A stretch of DNA of 64,000 nt from an uncultured Rhizobiaceae bacterium. GTDB taxonomy: Bacteria; Pseudomonadota; Alphaproteobacteria; Rhizobiales; Rhizobiaceae. The notes beneath the pieces were generated by a model. It had not been told where the DNA came from and searched no databases. It worked only from the letters and a program-made list of their open reading frames with translations. Shown here in pieces: positions 26,618 through 35,091 of this stretch. Both the position numbers and the translations under genes were made by a program. Position 1 is the stretch's first letter. Each line of letters opens with the position of its first letter. Where the stretch lies: the NCBI GenBank assembly GCA_951813045.1, contig CATOTF010000002.1, forward strand, positions 4,030,001 to 4,094,000. Reading direction: 5' to 3'.

Positions 26618-28396
26618 ATGCGGACACCAGAGTCACTCATCATACCTGCACTGATTACCAGTGAGCTTGGACGCCGGTTGGCCAAGCGTGTGAAATCAAA
26701 CACGCTTTATCGTTGGCGTATCACGGGAGCATCAGCATCTGGGTTTATCATCGCCCCACGGGATTTGAGGCCGGCAAACCCCAATAATGCGCTTGAATAT
26801 TACGGCGGGCATTTTTCATTTGCGGATGTTCAAATGAGCACTGGCGGGGATTCACCATTTACGCTGAAAACACCTAATGATGAATGGTTTGAAAGCCTGC
26901 ATCGGTTTGGCTGGTTACGACATTTGCAGGCTGCTGATACTGAGTTGGCCCGTGCTAATGCAGCGGCCCTGGTAACTGACTGGATCAATATTTGGGGAAA
27001 CAAGCTCTCCAGCTCGGCTTGGCGTACCGATATCGCGGCACCGCGACTAATCGCATGGTTATGTCATTCACCGATGTTAATTAAAAACGCCGCTGAGGCA
27101 GACTACCGGCAATTATTAAAGTCCTGTAGTCGGCATGTCCGTTTTTTGCAAAATAATGCTCCGCATATCCAAGATGGTCTTCCCCGATTGCAGGCATCAA
27201 TCGCCCTGACATATGCGGCATTAAGTTTAAACGGGCGTGAAAAAGGTCTCAAGTCGGCTTCACGGGAACTGGATCGGGAGTTAGAGCGGCAGATCCTACC
27301 TGATGGCGGCCATGTTTCGCGCAATCCTTCAATTCTATTGGTGATTTTGAGCGACCTGTTACCACTTGTTCAGGCTCTCAAAAAACAGGGGAGCAGCCCT
27401 TCGTCGATCATGTTGTCATCAATCGATCGTATTGTCGGTGCGATTTATTTCTTTCGTCATACAACGGGCGAGCTGGGCCAGTTTAACGGAACCGGCGCAA
27501 CCGATATAGAACTGCTCACAACACTGCTTCGATATAACAATAAACCCGGGTCTGTATTGAGCCAGGCTCCACATTCCGGTTACGAGCGGTTGCACGCAGG
27601 AGATACAGTAGTCCTCATCGATACAGGTCGACCATTTAGCCGCAGCACAGCACGCCATGCGATGGCGGGAACATTGTCATTTGAGCTCTCAAGCGGCTCT
27701 ACGCGGTTCATCGCCAATTGTGGTGTGCCCGACAACGAACAAAAAAAATATGCGCCTTATACGCGGGCGACTGCAGCCCATTCCACCGTCTCCATCAACG
27801 ACCGGTCATCGTCTCGTTTTGCACCGGACTCACCACTTCACAACCTGCTGCCATCCCCCATTGTGACCGGCCCGAAAACAGTATCGTCGACAAGGAATAA
27901 TAATAGTGAGTTTATGAGCGTGACGGCTTCTCACGACGGTTATCAATCGAGTTTGGGTGTCGTTCATGAACGAGAACTGCATCTGTCGATTGACGGTTCA
28001 GTCCTAAATGGCTGTGATACTTTTAAACACGACGGTAACGAACCGCTACAATCATTGAAAACAGCTATCCGCTTCCACCTACCAGCAAATATAAGTGCGA
28101 CACCTTTATCATCCGGCCATTCTATTTTGATCGCAGGGCCTCATAATGAAGCATGGACATTTACCTGTATTGACGCGCCAATCCTGCTTGAAGAAAGCAT
28201 GCAGTTTTCGGGACCGGGGCAACCCAGAAAAAGTCAGCAAATAGTCATATACTCAACCGTTGAGGAGCGGCCATCATTGCGATGGACATTTGAGCTTAGA
28301 GGGGGGAAAACTCCGGAGCGAAAAAACCGTCAGAAATCGACCGCCAAATCAAGCGATCCGGACCTTCTCGACACGTTGAATATAAGTGCAAGTTAA
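26618..28396 (+). CDS. Heparinase II/III-family protein
   Basis: 592 residues from ATG 26618; an upstream in-frame ATG at 26546 would add 24 residues. The N-terminal half is an alpha/alpha-toroid (TDWINIWG..., SAWRTDIAAPRLIAWLCHSPML, PDGGHVSRNPSILLVILSDLLPL). The C-terminal half, with GTLSFELSSGSTRFIANCG, AHSTVSINDRSSSRF and VVHERELHLSIDGSVLNGCD, is the heparinase II/III beta-sandwich. It often sits beside rsmB in Rhizobiales, but no substrate has been established to my knowledge, and heparin is unlikely. A short inverted repeat (ACCGAT-TGA-ATCGGT, 26447-26461) lies in the gap before it. Confidence 0.87.
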   Translation: MRTPESLIIPALITSELGRRLAKRVKSNTLYRWRITGASASGFIIAPRDLRPANPNNALEYYGGHFSFADVQMSTGGDSPFTLKTPNDEWFESLHRFGWLRHLQAADTELARANAAALVTDWINIWGNKLSSSAWRTDIAAPRLIAWLCHSPMLIKNAAEADYRQLLKSCSRHVRFLQNNAPHIQDGLPRLQASIALTYAALSLNGREKGLKSASRELDRELERQILPDGGHVSRNPSILLVILSDLLPLVQALKKQGSSPSSIMLSSIDRIVGAIYFFRHTTGELGQFNGTGATDIELLTTLLRYNNKPGSVLSQAPHSGYERLHAGDTVVLIDTGRPFSRSTARHAMAGTLSFELSSGSTRFIANCGVPDNEQKKYAPYTRATAAHSTVSINDRSSSRFAPDSPLHNLLPSPIVTGPKTVSSTRNNNSEFMSVTASHDGYQSSLGVVHERELHLSIDGSVLNGCDTFKHDGNEPLQSLKTAIRFHLPANISATPLSSGHSILIAGPHNEAWTFTCIDAPILLEESMQFSGPGQPRKSQQIVIYSTVEERPSLRWTFELRGGKTPERKNRQKSTAKSSDPDLLDTLNISAS

Positions 28397-28402
28397 GTCA
28401 AT

Positions 28403-29119
28403 ATGCACATTCTTGTAACCAGACCGATGGTACAGTCAAAAAAAACGGCCAAACTGCTGATGGAACTCGGTCACACCTGCACGATTGAGCCCTTGCTAAA
28501 AGTAGAGGCGATACAGAACAGTAATTTCCAAATGCCCTGTTCAGGAATTTTGCTTACAAGCAGCAACGCTATTCCTGCCACCAGGGATCATTATTCCAAA
28601 TCTGAACGTGAAAAAATACCTGTCCTTACAACTGGAAAATCAACTGCGGCAGCTGCTGAAAAAGCCGGTTTCGCACGTGTTGACTACATTCAGGGCTCGG
28701 CGCTTGATCTGGTGGAGAAAACCCCTCAATGGGTGGACGCAAATCAGCTCAATGGAGATTTACCGCTTTTATATCCGTGTGCCGAACAGACTGCCCATGA
28801 TATTCCCGCCTTATTAGCTCGTAAGAATATTCATTGCACCGCCCAACCGGTATACCGAACTGTTCCTCGCGACAGATTTACCGACAAAACAGAGTTGCAT
28901 TTGGAAAAAGGCGGTATTGACGCGGTAATGCTGTACTCAAAAAAAACGGCCGATGCTTTTTGCAAATTGGTCAATCAAGCGGGTTACGTTCTTCCGGACA
29001 TCACTTTTTATCTATTGAGCAAAGAAATCGCACAATCCCTTCCTAAGGGGCTTGGTCGAAAAATGATTTACCCTATAAAACCGGAAGAAAACGACCTTCT
29101 GGCATTGATAAATCAATGA
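28403..29119 (+). CDS. hemD: Uroporphyrinogen-III synthase
   Basis: Closes hydroxymethylbilane to uroporphyrinogen III in tetrapyrrole synthesis. It has 238 residues with a poorly conserved family pattern: ILVTRPMVQSKKTAKLLMELGHT at the N-terminus, GILLTSSNAIPA, TTGKSTAAAAEKAGF and AVMLYSKKTADAFCKLV. The identification is supported by the downstream mitofilin-like and HemY-like genes, which form the usual alphaproteobacterial hemD-mitofilin-hemY set. hemC, normally directly upstream, is replaced by the heparinase-like gene. Confidence 0.88.
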   Translation: MHILVTRPMVQSKKTAKLLMELGHTCTIEPLLKVEAIQNSNFQMPCSGILLTSSNAIPATRDHYSKSEREKIPVLTTGKSTAAAAEKAGFARVDYIQGSALDLVEKTPQWVDANQLNGDLPLLYPCAEQTAHDIPALLARKNIHCTAQPVYRTVPRDRFTDKTELHLEKGGIDAVMLYSKKTADAFCKLVNQAGYVLPDITFYLLSKEIAQSLPKGLGRKMIYPIKPEENDLLALINQ

Positions 29120-29247
29120 AGACGTAATGGTTTTGCTGAATACCTCACCCAACGTTAGGTGACTAGCGAACATAGCCACTATACGGCTACATTGGTGTAA
29201 CAAGTTCTGGTGCCGACCAACAAACGCATGATCGGAATAATCTCACA

Positions 29248-30759
29248 ATGAAGAAACCGACAAAATCCACGACAAGAAAATCTGCTGTGCCTAAACACTC
29301 GAAATCATCCGCCAAACCAGTCACGATTGATCTCAAAGCGGAGAAAGTGGTGACAAACGAGGTTGAAAAACAACCGAAAACCAGTGCTAAATCATCGACC
29401 TCAAAGACTGATGCAAAGGCAACAGCTTCGGAACCACAATCAATCCCTCCAACTTCTTTGGGGCGGGGTGGCGCGAAGCCCACAAAATCAGCCGAACCGA
29501 ACAAGTCCACAGCCGATACGGAAACGAATCGACCTTTAAACGCGGCACCACAACGCGAGACTGGTACTTCTTCTGGAAAATTTGCAGCAGCCGTGATTGG
29601 GGGCATAGTTGCGTTAGCTGGAGCCACATTGCTTCAAACGACCGGTATAATGTCTGCCGGGTCATCATCCTCACAAAATGATACCACCATTACCGCCGCT
29701 CTCCAGCAATCGAATGATGAGTTATCTGCGAAGATCGAAGCCCTCGAAAAACAAATGGGAAGCACGACAAGTGCGAATGACATAACAGCGATAATTGACA
29801 AAAAGTTTGCAAATCTACAAACCGATGACAAGCCATCTGTAGCACTGGATGAAGTCACGACCCAAGTCAATGAAACCACAATCAGGGTCGAAAAACTTCA
29901 AGCTGAAGTCGCGTCAATTTCAAATTCAATTGCCGAGCTTAAGTCCTCGACTTCTACCAGCGCCGTAGGCGGAGATATAGCGACCACTTCATTTCTCACA
30001 AAACTGGAAGAGGTTTCGCAAAAACTGAACTCTCAATCCAGCGATATAGATGCTTTAAGGTCGCGGACCGCCGAACTTACCACCCAGGTTGCAAATACGC
30101 CAGATGGATTGAAAACAACCAGAAAGACAATTGCTGATCTTCAGGTATCTGTAACGGAACAACTGGATGGCATCGTCAAAGATGCCACATCGCTTTCTCA
30201 ATCGATCCATAAAGTTCAAAAACAGGCCGAAATAAACAAGCAGGCGAACAATGAAGTAGCAAAATCCATAGCCGCCGCCATCGTTAAAAATGACATAGAT
30301 AGTGGTAATCCGTTTACCCGGTCACTAGGCGTACTGTCTTCACTTTCCCCCGGTGATGAAACCTTGAAGTTACTTGAGGACTATGCGGACTCGGGAGTTC
30401 CGACGGCTGGTCAGTTGTCCAAAACATTTGCATCGATAAAACCTGCACTTTTATCTTCCTTGGCTGAAACGCCCGCAGATGATTTGACTTCGCGGCTGCT
30501 GGCGGGGGCAAAATCCATGGTTAAAGTTGAATCCCTCAATCCCGATGTATCAGACAATCCCTCGGCACCAATTACTCAAATTGAGGCCGCCTTGATAAAC
30601 AGCGACCTTATCGCCGCCGAGAAAAGCTGGGCTAAATTGCCTCGGCAAGCCAAAGACGTCTCTCTTGGGTGGCACAAAGATATACGGGCACGCATCGCTG
30701 TGAATGGTTTGATCTCAAAAACTTTACAATCCTACTTGTTATCGACCGCAAGCCAATAA
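29248..30759 (+). CDS. Mitofilin/Mic60-like inner-membrane protein
   Basis: 503 residues. A long, disordered Lys/Ser/Thr-rich N-terminus (about 1-110) is followed by one membrane helix (FAAAVIGGIVALAGATLLQTTGIM), a coiled-coil region (about 150-330) and a C-terminal helical mitofilin domain (NPFTRSLGVLSSLSPGDETLKLLEDYADSGVPT). This is the alphaproteobacterial COG4223 homologue of mitochondrial Mic60, which shapes cristae and contacts outer-membrane BAM. The position between hemD and hemY is conserved. Confidence 0.9.
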   Translation: MKKPTKSTTRKSAVPKHSKSSAKPVTIDLKAEKVVTNEVEKQPKTSAKSSTSKTDAKATASEPQSIPPTSLGRGGAKPTKSAEPNKSTADTETNRPLNAAPQRETGTSSGKFAAAVIGGIVALAGATLLQTTGIMSAGSSSSQNDTTITAALQQSNDELSAKIEALEKQMGSTTSANDITAIIDKKFANLQTDDKPSVALDEVTTQVNETTIRVEKLQAEVASISNSIAELKSSTSTSAVGGDIATTSFLTKLEEVSQKLNSQSSDIDALRSRTAELTTQVANTPDGLKTTRKTIADLQVSVTEQLDGIVKDATSLSQSIHKVQKQAEINKQANNEVAKSIAAAIVKNDIDSGNPFTRSLGVLSSLSPGDETLKLLEDYADSGVPTAGQLSKTFASIKPALLSSLAETPADDLTSRLLAGAKSMVKVESLNPDVSDNPSAPITQIEAALINSDLIAAEKSWAKLPRQAKDVSLGWHKDIRARIAVNGLISKTLQSYLLSTASQ

Positions 30760-30816
30760 ATAACCCATTTAGCTAAACAGCCGAACTAAACCGGTATTTC
30801 CTTCCTGGAGCCTCAT

Positions 30817-32625
30817 ATGTTTCGTATCGCAGTTATTATCGTGCTCCTGTTTGCATTCGCGGCAGGATTTGCCTGGTTAGCCGACAACCCAGGGACGGTA
30901 ACCGTTCAATGGCCCTGGGCCGACGCACGCGTTGAAATATCCTTGATGCAGGCTGCAATTGTCATGGCGGTTGTCGCTGTGACCACCATGGTGATCTGGT
31001 GGATTATTTCTGGCATCATTAACTCACCCAAAACATTCGGTCGTTGGCGCTCAGGTCGTCGTCGCGACAAAGGATATAATGCCCTGTCAAAAGGTCTGGT
31101 AGCCGTTGGGTCAGGAGATGCGAAACTTGCCCGTAAGCTCGTAAAAGAATCGGGAAAACTTCTGGAAAACGAGCCGCTTGTTGCTCTTCTTGATGCTCAA
31201 ACAGCGATGCTGGAGAACGACCGCCCGACAGTCCGCAAGCAGTTTGAAACCATGCTCGGTGATAATCAAACCCGCTTGCTGGGTTTAAGAGGACTTTACC
31301 TTGAAGCCGAACAGGAAGGGCAGATGGAAGCTGCGGCTCATTTTGCCAAAGAAGCAGCGACCCATTCGCCCGGAACACCATGGGCCACTCAGGCCCTGCT
31401 TAAAGTCCAAACCATATCCGGTGATTGGGAAAACGCGCTTTCAACTCTGGAAACCGCACGGAATTCCAATGCCATCGACAAAATGGAATATGCTCGCAAA
31501 AAAGCCGTATTGCTCACCGCGCTGGCGATGGTTGAAGAAGATGGTTCTCCCGAGAAGGCTAAAGCTCACGCCCTCCTTGCTCATAAACTGGCGCCTGGAT
31601 TGGTTCCAGCATCTGTATTGGCGGCTCGCGTCTGCGTTCGATTAAACGATACCAGAAAGGCAAACAAAGTTCTGGAAGCCACATGGAAGCATGTACCACA
31701 TCCCGAAATAGCTGACACCTATGTTGGCCTGAGCCTTGGAAATTCGGCTGCAGAACGATTGAAACGCGCTGAAAAACTTGCTCAAAAACAAGAAGATCAC
31801 AGGGAAGCGCAATTTATCTTGGCAAAAACCGCGATCGATACCGGAGACTACGCAAAGGCCCGCTCGGCAATGGAAATTGTCCTCAAAGAAGGACCGACAG
31901 AAAACGCCTGTTTGATTATGGCCGACATTGAAGAAGCTGAGCATGGAAACCGCGGCCGGGTGCGTGAGTGGCTTTCACGCGCTGTTTCAGCTGCAAAGGA
32001 CCCGGTATGGATTGCAGACAGTGTAACATCAGCTGAGTGGGCACCCTGTTCACCCGTAACCGGAAAACTGGATGCCTTTGAATGGAAAGCCCCTGTTGAG
32101 CAACTGGACGCAGCGTCCAACGCGCTTGACTACAGCCGCTTTGTCAATGAGCCACTTGAAGACCTAACTGAAGAAAACATTATCGATGTTGAGGACGCGA
32201 AACCGACCGTTGTTGCAACTGTAATCGGGGCTGCCGCGACGGCAGATGAGGTTGGCAAAATTGAAGATGCGGAAACAATTGATGTTCCCGAACCCGGTAC
32301 AGAGAATGTACCTGATGCTAATACAGATGCTCAGGCGCCAGATCTGAAACTCGTCAAAACAGATACTATCGAGGAAGGGAACACTGATAGCCCAGCTGAA
32401 GAGCCTGCCAGCGCTGAAACTGCTACGGCAGAAGCCATTAAAAACGAAGAACCTGCTACAGATGATTCAGAAGACAGCTCCAAAACGGAGAAAGAGGAAG
32501 TAGTTCCGTCACCCTTTAAATCGGCAAATCTGGATAAAGACGAGGATGGGGTTATTGATCACAGACCGGACGACCCCGGCATCGATAATAAAGAACAGCC
32601 AAAGAAAAAGGGCTGGTTGTTTTAG
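30817..32625 (+). CDS. hemY: HemY-like membrane TPR protein
   Basis: 602 residues. It starts with two membrane helices (RIAVIIVLLFAFAAGFAWLA and MQAAIVMAVVAVTTMVIWWI) enclosing the HemY_N motif VTVQWPWADARVEIS, then RRDKGYNALSKGLVAVGSGDAKLARKL and TPR-like helical repeats to about 420. The remainder is acidic and disordered, ending DKDEDGVIDHRPDDPG and a basic-aromatic tip. Its role is unsettled; it is not protoporphyrinogen oxidase. The last codons form one arm of a terminator. Confidence 0.9.
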   Translation: MFRIAVIIVLLFAFAAGFAWLADNPGTVTVQWPWADARVEISLMQAAIVMAVVAVTTMVIWWIISGIINSPKTFGRWRSGRRRDKGYNALSKGLVAVGSGDAKLARKLVKESGKLLENEPLVALLDAQTAMLENDRPTVRKQFETMLGDNQTRLLGLRGLYLEAEQEGQMEAAAHFAKEAATHSPGTPWATQALLKVQTISGDWENALSTLETARNSNAIDKMEYARKKAVLLTALAMVEEDGSPEKAKAHALLAHKLAPGLVPASVLAARVCVRLNDTRKANKVLEATWKHVPHPEIADTYVGLSLGNSAAERLKRAEKLAQKQEDHREAQFILAKTAIDTGDYAKARSAMEIVLKEGPTENACLIMADIEEAEHGNRGRVREWLSRAVSAAKDPVWIADSVTSAEWAPCSPVTGKLDAFEWKAPVEQLDAASNALDYSRFVNEPLEDLTEENIIDVEDAKPTVVATVIGAAATADEVGKIEDAETIDVPEPGTENVPDANTDAQAPDLKLVKTDTIEEGNTDSPAEEPASAETATAEAIKNEEPATDDSEDSSKTEKEEVVPSPFKSANLDKDEDGVIDHRPDDPGIDNKEQPKKKGWLF

Positions 32626-32649
32626 GGTCTCGACCCCAACCAGCCCTTT
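32607..32649. terminator. Bidirectional terminator overlapping the hemY 3' end
   Basis: A perfect 13-bp inverted repeat (32607-32619 and 32637-32649; AAAGGGCTGGTTG against its complement), with an inner GGGTC-TC-GACCC. The left arm encodes the last HemY residues and the loop contains the stop codon. A-rich and T-containing flanks on both sides suit termination of both hemY and the convergent asd gene. Confidence 0.8.
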
Positions 32650-32672
32650 ATCAACTATCAGGTTGACGATGA

Positions 32673-33704
32673 CTAAGCTGCGCGAACGCTTTCCAGCAGT
32701 CCGCGGTTAACAAGAAGTTCTGCAATTTGCACCGTATTCAACGCGGCACCTTTGCGGAGATTATCGGAAACCACCCACATGTTCAGGCCGTTATCGATAG
32801 TCGAATCTTCGCGGATACGAGAGATATACGTCGCGTCTTCACCAGCCGCTTCATATGGTGTGATATACCCGCCGTCCTCACGCTTATCGATGACGAGACA
32901 ACCCGGAGCTTCGCGTAAAATCGCGCGTGCTTCATCGGCCGAAATCTCATTTTCAAACTCGATATTCACCGCTTCAGAATGGGAAACAAAGACGGGGACA
33001 CGAACCGCCGTAGCTGTGACTTTGATTTTCGGATCCAGCATCTTTTTGGTTTCAGCCGTAATCTTCCATTCTTCCTTGGTTTCACCGGAATCCATAAATG
33101 TATCAATATGGGGGATGCAGTTAAACGCGATTCGCTTGGTAAAATTCCCCGGCTCGATAGGATCGGCGACAAATACGGCGCGGGTCTGATTAAACAACTC
33201 CTCCATCGCTTCTTTTCCCGCGCCGGATACGGACTGGTAGGTGGAGATCACTACACGTTTGATCGAAGCTTTTTCATGCAAGGGCTTGAGCGCCACAACC
33301 AGTTGGGCGGTAGAGCAGTTCGGGTTTGCGATGATGTTCTTTTTGGAAAAACCGACCACATCATCCGCATTTACCTCCGGCACGATCAGCGGTACGTCCG
33401 GGTCATAACGGAAAGCTGATGAATTATCGATGACAACGCATCCCATTCTACCAATTTTGGGTGCCCATTCTGTCGAAAGACTGCCGCCCGCGGACATGAT
33501 AGCAATATCAGATTTAGAAAAATCGTGGGTGTCGAGCGCCTTTACCTTGAGCGTTTTATCGCCAAATGAAACTTCCGTGCCCTGGCTGCGACGGGATGCC
33601 AGTGCGACGACTTCGTCTGCTGGAAATCCGCGCTCGGCAAGAATGGAAAGCACTTCGCGGCCCACATTACCTGTGGCCCCTACAACTGCTATTCTGTAAC
33701 CCAT
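32673..33704 (-). CDS. asd: Aspartate-semialdehyde dehydrogenase
   Basis: Reduces aspartyl phosphate for lysine, diaminopimelate, threonine and methionine synthesis. About 343 residues from ATG 33704, with AGGAG 10 bases upstream. It has YRIAVVGATGNVGREVLSIL (NADP site), MSAGGSLSTEWAP, IANPNCSTAQLVVAL with the catalytic Cys, YQSVSGAGKEAMEEL and VPVFVSHSEAVNIE with the catalytic His. The frame runs 11 codons farther upstream, outside the domain. Confidence 0.98.
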   Translation of the reverse strand: MGYRIAVVGATGNVGREVLSILAERGFPADEVVALASRRSQGTEVSFGDKTLKVKALDTHDFSKSDIAIMSAGGSLSTEWAPKIGRMGCVVIDNSSAFRYDPDVPLIVPEVNADDVVGFSKKNIIANPNCSTAQLVVALKPLHEKASIKRVVISTYQSVSGAGKEAMEELFNQTRAVFVADPIEPGNFTKRIAFNCIPHIDTFMDSGETKEEWKITAETKKMLDPKIKVTATAVRVPVFVSHSEAVNIEFENEISADEARAILREAPGCLVIDKREDGGYITPYEAAGEDATYISRIREDSTIDNGLNMWVVSDNLRKGAALNTVQIAELLVNRGLLESVRAA

Positions 33705-33800
33705 GATCGTTTTGCTCCTGTCTCTCCTTGAACTCACTGCCGCCAGGCGTACAGTGTCAGCACCTCTCCATCCCGGGAGAGTGCGGGAGGGAGCGGTTAT

Positions 33801-34307
33801 ATGGTGGTCTTCGTTTTGAAAGCCATAATCAACATGCGAGGCGTTTTAGCGGCAATGGCGAAAAAGTCAAACTGGACTTTATCTATCATCGTATTTGTGA
33901 GCGCACTGATGAGCGCGGCATCGTTTGGACAGATTTCCCTGCGACCCATGACGGGCGCAGAAATCACAGGCACTTTGTTTGGGCAAACGGTAACCGGCGA
34001 ATATCCAACCGGTGCCCGTTGGGCGGAGAGGTTTAATCACGACGGTACGAGCGACTATAGCGAGAATGGCGTTCCAAAGCGTGGGGCAATGACTCTCAAC
34101 GGAAATACACTCTGCTTCACATATCAATGGACTCCAGAGCTAACCGGCGGTTGTTTTGAAGTCTGGAAACGAGGACAAAATTGCTTTGATTTTTACGGTA
34201 CGCCAGTCTCCGCAACGCTTGATCAAATGCGCTTTGGGCGTGGGTGGTCAGCACGTGCATGGATAGAGAATCAACCGAGCACCTGCTTGAGTGAGGAAAT
34301 TAGCTAA
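33801..34307 (+). CDS. Secreted hypothetical protein, DUF995-like
   Basis: 168 residues. ATG 33801 has a strong GGAGGGAG 8 bases upstream. The hydrophobic segment WTLSIIVFVSALMSAASFG near residues 24-42 suggests a signal peptide or anchor with an unusually long N-region. The mature part, TGAEITGTLFGQTVTGEYPTGARWAERFNHDGTSDY...LNGNTLCFTY...GGCFEVWKRGQNCFDFY, resembles the DUF995-type periplasmic barrel with paired cysteines. The function is unknown. It converges with the PLP-protein gene. Confidence 0.68.
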   Translation: MVVFVLKAIINMRGVLAAMAKKSNWTLSIIVFVSALMSAASFGQISLRPMTGAEITGTLFGQTVTGEYPTGARWAERFNHDGTSDYSENGVPKRGAMTLNGNTLCFTYQWTPELTGGCFEVWKRGQNCFDFYGTPVSATLDQMRFGRGWSARAWIENQPSTCLSEEIS

Positions 34308-34313
34308 TCTGTC

Positions 34314-34976
34314 TCATCCGCGTGAACCAAATATTGCGCTGCCAACACGCACCGACGTCGCACCAAATGCAATCGCGGTTTCATAATCACTCGACATGCC
34401 CATGGATAGTTTTTCCAACCCCGCTTCCCGTGCGAGGTTTCCAAGCAAAGCGAAATGCGGTCCGGGGTTTTCATCAAAAGGCGGGATGCACATGAGACCC
34501 ACAACATTCAGCCCATGCACGTCACGACAACGGTTTGCAAAGGCGACGGCCTCTTTTGGCGAGACGCCAGCCTTTTGTTCTTCTTCTCCGGTATTAACCT
34601 GAACATAGACCGGCAGGTCTTTACCCTGGGATTTCATCTCGACGGCCAATGTCTTGGCAATCTTTTCACGGTCCACCGTGTGAATCACGTCAAACAGGGC
34701 AACAGCATCAGCACTCTTGTTTGATTGCAAGGGCCCAATAAGATGTAGCTCAACGCCACCAAACTCATTTTTAAGTTCTGGCCATTTCCCCTGGCTTTCC
34801 TGAACCCGGTTTTCGCCAAACACCCGTTGTCCGGCATCCAGCACCGGGCGGATATCTTCAGCGGCAAACGTTTTGGAAACGGCAATTAGGTCAACCGCCT
34901 CCTCCTCACGTTCGGCCTGCTTCACCGCCTTATTAATGCTGAGATTGACTCCGTTAAGTCTGTCTTGAACGTCCAT
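34314..34976 (-). CDS. YggS/PLPBP-family pyridoxal-phosphate homeostasis protein
   Basis: 220 residues. It has the PLP Lys in LIAVSKTFAAEDI, then FGENRVQESQGKWPEL, LHLIGPLQSNK, VQVNTGEEEQKAGV, LMCIPPF and the phosphate-binding LSMGMSSDYETAIAFGATSVRVGSAIFG. The family buffers PLP and affects amino-acid pools. It is single-domain alanine racemase fold with no racemase C-domain. It is divergent from leuS. Confidence 0.95.
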   Translation of the reverse strand: MDVQDRLNGVNLSINKAVKQAEREEEAVDLIAVSKTFAAEDIRPVLDAGQRVFGENRVQESQGKWPELKNEFGGVELHLIGPLQSNKSADAVALFDVIHTVDREKIAKTLAVEMKSQGKDLPVYVQVNTGEEEQKAGVSPKEAVAFANRCRDVHGLNVVGLMCIPPFDENPGPHFALLGNLAREAGLEKLSMGMSSDYETAIAFGATSVRVGSAIFGSRG

Positions 34977-35091
34977 AAAACTTACCTTGATTCCATAAAT
35001 CTCTCACATCGCGAATGACACCATTGACCTTGATCGGCATTTCTGGTCACTAGCGGCGCAAACACCCCCCTTTTTGATGAAGAGCCACCAA

